A DNA stretch of 64,000 nt from Oscillospiraceae bacterium (GTDB taxonomy: Bacteria; Bacillota; Clostridia; Oscillospirales; Acutalibacteraceae), in assembly GCA_022508805.1 (NCBI GenBank), contig JAFLUM010000010.1, forward strand, positions 1-64,000, in the 5' to 3' direction. The notes below the pieces were generated by a model, which was not told where the DNA came from, did not search any database, and worked only from the letters and a program-made list of their open reading frames with translations. Every line of letters begins with the position of its first letter. Position 1 is the stretch's first letter. Of this stretch, positions 58,479 to 64,000 are shown piece by piece. Position numbers and translations under genes: made by a program.

Positions 58479-61400
58479 TTATGCTAAGCCCAGTTTCCGC
58501 GCCATTTCGGCGGTTTGCAGCTCGAGGATCTTTGAAACGCCCTCTTCCTGCATTGTTACGCCGTAGAGCATATCCGCCTCTTCCATTGTGCCGCGGCGGT
58601 GAGTTATAAGTATAAACTGTGTGTTCTTGGTCATTCGGCGAACGTACTGAGCGTAACGTGCCACGTTGACATCGTCAAGAGCCGCCTCGACCTCGTCAAA
58701 AATTACGAAGGGAGCGGGCGTGACCTTAAGTATTGCGAACAGCAGCGCGATAGCCGAAAGTCCCTTTTCTCCGCCTGAAAGCAAATTGATGTTCTGCACG
58801 TTTTTGCCCGGCGGCTGAACCTTTATCTCGATATCGCATTCAAGTATGTTCATCTCGTCCTCAAGCACCAGCTCCGCTCTTCCGCCGCCGAAAAGCTCCG
58901 AGAAGGTCTCTCCGAAGGACACGTTGATTTTTTGGAACTGCTCGCGGAACTGAATACTCATTTTCGTGGTCAGGTCGTCGATAAGCTTTAGAAGCTCTGC
59001 TTTCGATTTTTCCACGTCGCCTATCTGCTCCGACATAAACTCATACCGTTCGGATACCTCTTTGTACTCGTCAATAGCCGAAACATTGACACTGCCAAGC
59101 CCTCTTATCTCATTTTTAAGGGATGCCAGGCGTGTTCTTGCCTCACCGATATTTTCGATAACTATCTCGAGAGCCGCCGCCTCACGGCGGGTGAGCTGAT
59201 ATTCGTCATAAAGCTTTGAGTTAAAGTCCTCGAACTCGTTGAGCATAGCCGCTTTGCGCTCCTCAAGACGGGCTAACTCGCCGCTGACACGCTCACGCTC
59301 GGATGATTTTTCTTTTTCGAGATTTCTAAGATCTGTGCTCTCTTTTTCAAGCTGTTCACGCTGTGACAAAAGGTCGTCAACAGACGCTTTTGCGCCCGCG
59401 CTCTGACTCCTCAACTCCTCAGCTGAGGCATTCAGGCTCTCAATATCCTTAGAGAGCCAAATATTTTTATTTTTAAAGCCTTCGATTTCGGCGTCCAGCT
59501 CCTCAATACGGGAGCTGTGTGAGGTCTTGCGCACGGTAAGACGGCGGATATTGTCGTCGGCAGACTCCGCATCCTTTTGGTAACCCAAAATCAGGAGCCT
59601 TATATTCTCGGCGTTTTGCGAAAGCTCCTCGCGGTTTTTAGCAAGGCTCTCCATATCGCCGCTGACATTTTCAAGCTCTTTTTCTTTTTCGGCAAGACTC
59701 TTTGTAAGCTCCTCGACCTTTTCCCGTGCCGCAAAGCTTTCTGTATTTATTTTTTCGATTCGCCCGTTTAAAATTTTCTCTTCGGTGAGCAGTTCGTCTG
59801 CCGCACCCTGAGCCGTATCGTACTGCTCACAGGCAAGCTTATACTCACCCTCAAGCCTTATTTTTTCCTCATTGGCGGAAAGTATGTCACCCTCAATACC
59901 GTTTAAATCGGCAACTGCCGCCGCAAGCTCAGCGCCCAGCGCCCTTTGCGCGGCTTCCAATGTCTGTTTTTTATCCTCGAGGGTCTTTACATCGGCTTTG
60001 AGTCGCTCGATCTCATTTCCGCGGCTCAGCATTCCGACGCCGTGAGCCTTACTGCCGCCCGTCATTGAGCCGCCTGCGTTTATGACCTGACCGTCAAGAG
60101 TGACGATTTTAAAGCGGTTGTTATATTTTTTAGCCATAGTCACGGCGGAATCCATATCGTCACAGATAACCGTTTTTGCAAGCAGGTTTTCGATTATATC
60201 CCCGTATTTTTTATCGGCAGTCACAAGCTTTGACGCTATGCTGACAAAGCCGTAGCAGTCGTCAAGTCCCTTTTCGTCAAGACTCCTCACTCTTATTGCT
60301 GTAAGCGGCAAAAACGTGGCTCTGCCGCCGTGTGTCTCTTTAAGAAACGCTATGGCTCGCTTTGCATCGTTCTCGCTGTCGACTACAACATTCTGAATAG
60401 CCGCTCCAAGCGCTGTTTCAACGGCAACGGAATATTTATCCTTGACCGTTATAAGCTGTGACAGCGGTCCGTGAATACCGCGCAGAGCACCGCGTTTTTT
60501 CTCGCGCATAACGCTCCTGACCGAGCCCTGATAGCCTTCCATATTCTTTTCAAGGTCGTCGAGCACACGGATTCGCTCGTTTTTGCGCTGAATGTCACTG
60601 TCCAGCACGGCAATATCCGACTTTAATTTCTCGTTTTTCTCGGTTCTGGTACCGACCTTTATACGGTAACCCTCCACGGCGTTTTTCAGTCCGCTGATTT
60701 TATCAATACACTCATTGAGTGCAATTTCGGCATCGGTCCGTTTTGCCGTCAGCTCTTTAACCGTTTCGTTTCGGTTACCCAGTGCTTCGCTCAAAGAGTC
60801 AAGACGTGCTTTTATCTCGTCAATTTGCGAACCCGCCGTTTCGCTTATAACGCGGTTATCCGCAAGGCTCATTGTAAGCAGTGATATTTCCTTTGAAAGT
60901 TCGGCGGAGAGATTTGTTATCTCGTCATTTTCCGTTCTGACCTTTTCAATCGCCTCAAGCTCTGCAGCAAGTCTTTCTTCAGCGGCTTTAAGTCCCTTTT
61001 GAGCCGATTCCTTTTGTTCCTCGGCGGCAGTTATCTGAGCGTCAATATCCGTTCCGCTCTCATTTTCAAGTGCTTTGTCCTTTTCGAGCCTTTCTATGGA
61101 CTCGAGGTTATGGGCGATAGAGTTTTCATAGACCTTCGCCTGAGCCAAAAGCTCTGCCGCCTGCTCCTCAAAATGAGACGATGAATTCCTAACCTCTTCG
61201 ATTCTTACGTTTATCTCACGGGTGCTTTCCAAAATCCCGTTCATTTTTTCTTCCGTTTCGGAAAGCTGTTTTTGCGCACTTTCATACTGTGCAGATGCAA
61301 TGTCTATTTTTCTGTCCTGCTCTTTGAGCCGTTCCTGTAATTTTTCAATATTGTTAAGCCAAATGCCGATTTCAAGTCTTTTGCGCTCCTCGGCAAGCAC

Positions 61401-62048
61401 CAAGAATTTTTGCGCTTTTTCGCTCTGTAATTTTAACGGTCCTACCCGACTTTCAAGCTCCGTTAAAATATCACGCAGACGGACAAGATTTTCCTCCGCC
61501 TGTGAAAGCCTTTTGAGAGCGTCTCCCCGTCTGTAGCGAAAATGGGATATTCCTGCCGCCTCCTCAAACATTTCACGGCGTTCGCCCGATTTTGAGGATA
61601 TTAGCTCGGCTATTTTGCCCTGGCTGACCATAGAGTATCCGTCACGACCCAGACCCGTGTCCATAAAAAGCTCGTTTATATCACGGAGTCTTACGGAGTC
61701 GCCGTTGATTTTATATTCACTGTCGCCCGAACGGTAAAAACGCCGTGTAATGCTGACCTCGTCCTTATCAATACTGAGACTTCTGTCGCTGTTATCAAGG
61801 CACAAGGTGACCTCCGCAAAGCCCGTTGCTCTGCGAAGTGAAGTTCCGCTGAATATGACGTCCTCCATTTTGGAGCCGCGCAGACTTTTAGTGGACTGCT
61901 CGCCCAGCACCCAACGAACCGCGTCGGAAATGTTGCTCTTTCCGCTGCCGTTGGGACCTACTACGCCTGTGATGCCCTTATTGAATTGAAGAACTGTTTT
62001 GTCGGGGCAGGATTTAAAGCCCTGCATTGTTATGGATTTTAAAATCAT
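58479..62048 (-). CDS. smc: Chromosome segregation protein SMC
   Basis: A 1189-residue SMC ATPase. The Walker A loop GPNGSGKSN (31-39) opens it. Two long coiled coils flank a hinge rich in glycine around GGSMTGGSKA (near 660). The ABC signature LLSGGEKGLSAIALLFAI and Walker B FVIFDEVEAALDD are intact. It organises and segregates the chromosome as a dimer with ScpA/ScpB. It lies between the radical SAM gene (four-base overlap) and ftsY (24-base gap). Confidence 0.97.
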   Translation of the reverse strand: MILKSITMQGFKSCPDKTVLQFNKGITGVVGPNGSGKSNISDAVRWVLGEQSTKSLRGSKMEDVIFSGTSLRRATGFAEVTLCLDNSDRSLSIDKDEVSITRRFYRSGDSEYKINGDSVRLRDINELFMDTGLGRDGYSMVSQGKIAELISSKSGERREMFEEAAGISHFRYRRGDALKRLSQAEENLVRLRDILTELESRVGPLKLQSEKAQKFLVLAEERKRLEIGIWLNNIEKLQERLKEQDRKIDIASAQYESAQKQLSETEEKMNGILESTREINVRIEEVRNSSSHFEEQAAELLAQAKVYENSIAHNLESIERLEKDKALENESGTDIDAQITAAEEQKESAQKGLKAAEERLAAELEAIEKVRTENDEITNLSAELSKEISLLTMSLADNRVISETAGSQIDEIKARLDSLSEALGNRNETVKELTAKRTDAEIALNECIDKISGLKNAVEGYRIKVGTRTEKNEKLKSDIAVLDSDIQRKNERIRVLDDLEKNMEGYQGSVRSVMREKKRGALRGIHGPLSQLITVKDKYSVAVETALGAAIQNVVVDSENDAKRAIAFLKETHGGRATFLPLTAIRVRSLDEKGLDDCYGFVSIASKLVTADKKYGDIIENLLAKTVICDDMDSAVTMAKKYNNRFKIVTLDGQVINAGGSMTGGSKAHGVGMLSRGNEIERLKADVKTLEDKKQTLEAAQRALGAELAAAVADLNGIEGDILSANEEKIRLEGEYKLACEQYDTAQGAADELLTEEKILNGRIEKINTESFAAREKVEELTKSLAEKEKELENVSGDMESLAKNREELSQNAENIRLLILGYQKDAESADDNIRRLTVRKTSHSSRIEELDAEIEGFKNKNIWLSKDIESLNASAEELRSQSAGAKASVDDLLSQREQLEKESTDLRNLEKEKSSERERVSGELARLEERKAAMLNEFEDFNSKLYDEYQLTRREAAALEIVIENIGEARTRLASLKNEIRGLGSVNVSAIDEYKEVSERYEFMSEQIGDVEKSKAELLKLIDDLTTKMSIQFREQFQKINVSFGETFSELFGGGRAELVLEDEMNILECDIEIKVQPPGKNVQNINLLSGGEKGLSAIALLFAILKVTPAPFVIFDEVEAALDDVNVARYAQYVRRMTKNTQFILITHRRGTMEEADMLYGVTMQEEGVSKILELQTAEMARKLGLA

Positions 62049-63046
62049 ACGGTTTGTGCGACCTCAACTTCAAAGTCTTGTAAAGAATTCTTACCCTTTA
62101 TTTTACAATAAAAGCCATCGTTTTTCAATGCTTTTTCGTTTCTTTTATTCTGTCCTTTTGCCTTTGACAAGGCTTTTTCGGGTACAAAAATATCGTATTC
62201 ACATTCTTTGTTTCTGTTCTTTAGTGCCTCACGCATTTTTTGAAGATATATATGTCCCTCACACAGCTCGCGGAAGGCCGGATGATATGCTCCGCCAAGC
62301 ATATCCGCCTCCAAGGTCTCACTGCTGTGCAGTCCCAATTTAATAACGCGTATTCCCTCGTTTTCGAACATCTGCAAAAGCTCGGCACAAAGGGAAACAC
62401 TCTCTTCCGCATTCGGCGGAGTGTACTCACCCTTTAGATACAATTCGCCGAGATATGTATTTTTAAGCACCACCGTCGGGTAAATTCTGACCGTGTCGGG
62501 ATGAAGGTCGATTATCCTCATCGCCGTGAGCCTATCTTTTTCAAAACTGCTTTTATAAAGCCCCGTCATCATCTGAAGTCCTAAAGAAAATCCGTATTCT
62601 CTTATGAGCGCGGACGACTCACACACCTGCCCGGCAGTATGCCCACGGTGGTTGTGAAGTAAAACGCTGTCATCCATACTCTGCGCACCAAGCTCAATGG
62701 CAGTTACACCGTAATTTTTGAGAATGTCCAATATTTCGCGGTCAATGCAGTCGGGACGGGTGGATATACGGATACCCGCAAAACCGTAAATGTCCGAAAA
62801 ATGCTTTGCGGCGGTCAGCAGGGAAAGCATATACCCCCGCTCGATCGCCGTAAAGCTTCCGCCGAAAAACGCAATTTCAGTGCTTTTCGGCTCTATATTA
62901 TGATTTATTGCCGTTTTCACGGCATCGGCAACGTCCTTTTCCGTGGCAGGAACGGTTTGACCGCTTATGGCACGCTGATTGCAAAAACTGCAGTCATTGG
63001 GACAGCCCTTATGCGGCACAAAAATGCTTATATTGGCGCGCCTCAT
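62045..63046 (-). CDS. Radical SAM protein, Elp3/TYW-like fold
   Basis: A 333-residue enzyme with an iron-sulphur site C-x3-C-x2-C in PHKGCPNDCSFCNQ (15-24), a GGSFTAI loop and STRPDC, matching the N-terminal half of Elp3-type radical SAM proteins but without the acetyltransferase half. It is therefore probably an RNA- or protein-modifying enzyme of unknown target. It overlaps both rnc and smc by four bases, showing tight coupling in an otherwise standard rnc-smc order. Confidence 0.88.
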   Translation of the reverse strand: MRRANISIFVPHKGCPNDCSFCNQRAISGQTVPATEKDVADAVKTAINHNIEPKSTEIAFFGGSFTAIERGYMLSLLTAAKHFSDIYGFAGIRISTRPDCIDREILDILKNYGVTAIELGAQSMDDSVLLHNHRGHTAGQVCESSALIREYGFSLGLQMMTGLYKSSFEKDRLTAMRIIDLHPDTVRIYPTVVLKNTYLGELYLKGEYTPPNAEESVSLCAELLQMFENEGIRVIKLGLHSSETLEADMLGGAYHPAFRELCEGHIYLQKMREALKNRNKECEYDIFVPEKALSKAKGQNKRNEKALKNDGFYCKIKGKNSLQDFEVEVAQTV

Positions 63047-63714
63047 AAGCCCATCAGCTCCAAGGCCGATCTTGCCGCCTCCTGCTCGGCGCGTTTTTTA
63101 CTGCTGCCCACGCCACGACCTATAACATTGCTGTTGAGATGCACCTCAACGGTGAACTGCTTGTTGTGGTCGGGTCCGCTTTCGCCCGTGACGATATATT
63201 CAAATTTTTCGGTGGGATTTTGCTGTAAAACCTCTTGCAATATGCTTTTATAGTCCTTGAAAACACGCTGTGTCTCGGTGGCGGTCTCAATAAAGGGCAG
63301 AACAAATTTTTTCGCTTCCTCTATGCCGCCGTCAAGATAGACAGCCGCCAAGAGAGCCTCAAAGGCATCGGATACCACCGACGGTCTGTGTCTGCCGCCT
63401 GTGCGTTCCTCTCCTTTACCCAGCTTTATCATATCGCCCAAGCCTATTTTTTCGGCATAGCCGAAAAGTGTCTTTTCACACACGGCGTATGCACGTTTTT
63501 TCGTGAGCTCGCCCTCGGGATTGTTCTTGTAATGCTCAAAAAGATACTCCGCCGTGATAAAGCCCAGCACGGAATCCCCCAAGAATTCAAGGCGTTCGTT
63601 GTCAAGTCCCGTGCCGTTTTCGTTGGCATAGGAAGAATGTGTCAACGCCCTGTCAAGCAGAGCAGTGTTCTTGAATTTGTATCCGATTTTTTTCTCGAAA
63701 TCCGTCATATTCAC
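63043..63714 (-). CDS. rnc: Ribonuclease III
   Basis: An endonuclease of about 223 residues for double-stranded rRNA and mRNA processing. The catalytic box NERLEFLGDSVLGFI, the second acidic motif SDAFEALLAAVYLDGG and a C-terminal double-stranded RNA-binding domain (GVGSSKKRAEQEAARSALE) are intact. The GTG at 63714 is preferred because AAGGAAG is 7 bases upstream; an ATG six bases later (63708) gives the usual MTDFEKK opening. Confidence 0.95.
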   Translation of the reverse strand: MNMTDFEKKIGYKFKNTALLDRALTHSSYANENGTGLDNERLEFLGDSVLGFITAEYLFEHYKNNPEGELTKKRAYAVCEKTLFGYAEKIGLGDMIKLGKGEERTGGRHRPSVVSDAFEALLAAVYLDGGIEEAKKFVLPFIETATETQRVFKDYKSILQEVLQQNPTEKFEYIVTGESGPDHNKQFTVEVHLNSNVIGRGVGSSKKRAEQEAARSALELMGL

Positions 63715-63735
63715 GGTTTCGCTTCCTTTCAACAT

Positions 63736-64000
63736 TTATAGGCTTAATTCAGCTACTGCTTTCTCAAGACTTTTCATTGCCCTGTCGGCTAATTCAGCGT
63801 AGCGCAACTGCTTGTCCCTTATTTTTTCACTTAGCGGCGGTAAAACACCGAAATTTGCGCCCATCGGCTGAAAATTCTTTACCGTACCGTCACTTATGTA
63901 ACGGCTGAGTGCCCCTATCATAGTGTCCTCGGGCAGAATAACCGTATCTTCACCGCGAAGCCTTCGGGCAAGATTCAGCCCTGCCATAAGTCCGCTTGCC
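63736..64000 (-). CDS. trmFO: tRNA (uracil-5)-methyltransferase TrmFO, C-terminal part
   Basis: The last 87 or so residues of a protein cut by the window edge. The folate/FAD enzyme TrmFO has the C-terminal signature seen here: ASGLMAGLNLARRL (at the edge), PEDTMIGALSRYI and FQPMGANFGVLPPL. It makes m5U54 in tRNA using methylenetetrahydrofolate. It precedes rnc by about 20 bases. Confidence 0.85.
   Translation of the reverse strand, partial: ASGLMAGLNLARRLRGEDTVILPEDTMIGALSRYISDGTVKNFQPMGANFGVLPPLSEKIRDKQLRYAELADRAMKSLEKAVAELSL

Overview
The window looks like a chromosomal segment of a low-to-moderate GC Gram-positive anaerobe of class Clostridia, most likely a gut Oscillospiraceae/Ruminococcaceae-type organism (inference). 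The reasons are Bacillus-like operon orders (rimP-nusA-ylxR-ylxQ-infB-rbfA; rnc-smc-ftsY; nadD-yqeK-rsfS), strong AGGAGG-type ribosome binding sites with frequent TTG and GTG starts, a Firmicutes-type LexA box, sigma-A promoters with 17-base spacers, and many YlxR/TM2/DUF-type small genes. Nearly all of it is housekeeping DNA. One short accessory island stands out.

Layout. 1-3294: end of a tRNA-Val gene, then metG-tatD-Dabb. 3457-3873: a zinc-ribbon/TM2 membrane protein, sharing a bidirectional terminator with the next unit. 12884 down to 3933 (minus strand): a long translation/RNA operon (rimP, nusA, ylxR, ylxQ, infB, rbfA, DHH phosphoesterase, truB, ribF) ending in an iron alcohol dehydrogenase. 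12893-13958: a 62-residue unknown protein diverging from an acidic secreted anchored protein. 13980-14270: intergenic hairpin repeats.

14324-18240 is a self-contained cassette: a strong promoter with a LexA/DinR-type operator just downstream, a leader hairpin, a sigma region 4-like regulator, a small coiled-coil protein, a BppU-like baseplate/fibre protein, a GH25 lysozyme, an XhlA-like holin partner, a second holin, and a terminator. No integrase, capsid, tail tube or packaging genes accompany it. It is the best candidate in the window for an undescribed SOS-controlled lysis or release system, with a layout recalling UviA/UviB/Bcn of Clostridium perfringens.

18450-24490 (minus): two tandem paralogous membrane-anchored proteins, then maf, a NUDIX hydrolase, murD and a gene I recognise as murL. 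The murD-murL pair points to the glutamate-epimerising route to D-Glu in peptidoglycan, rather than the usual supply from glutamate racemase. 24883-33551: an EF-G-like paralogue lacking the switch II histidine, an XRE membrane regulator, a lipoprotein esterase, a sugar-type MFS symporter with a palindromic operator, an unknown protein coupled to an ECF sigma factor, and a DUF11 protein. 33757-36714: a PMCA/SERCA-like P-type ATPase behind a long, highly structured leader that may be a regulatory RNA. 36799-39605: an ECF sigma factor followed by a membrane-anchored beta-propeller protein.

39769-48849: two RlmD-type 23S rRNA methyltransferases, a membrane metallophosphoesterase, a GNAT enzyme, a HAD phosphatase fused to a Ham1/RdgB domain, a DUF2804 protein and a GH35 beta-galactosidase. 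49018-52345: a split chromate transporter pair, an FAD oxidoreductase and a cyclase-family hydrolase. 52371-64000 (minus): a long housekeeping run, trmFO-rnc-radical SAM-smc-ftsY-rdgB-yhbY-nadD-yqeK-rsfS-leuS, with many 4-base ATGA overlaps. Its ftsY carries an unusual acidic and basic C-terminal tail.
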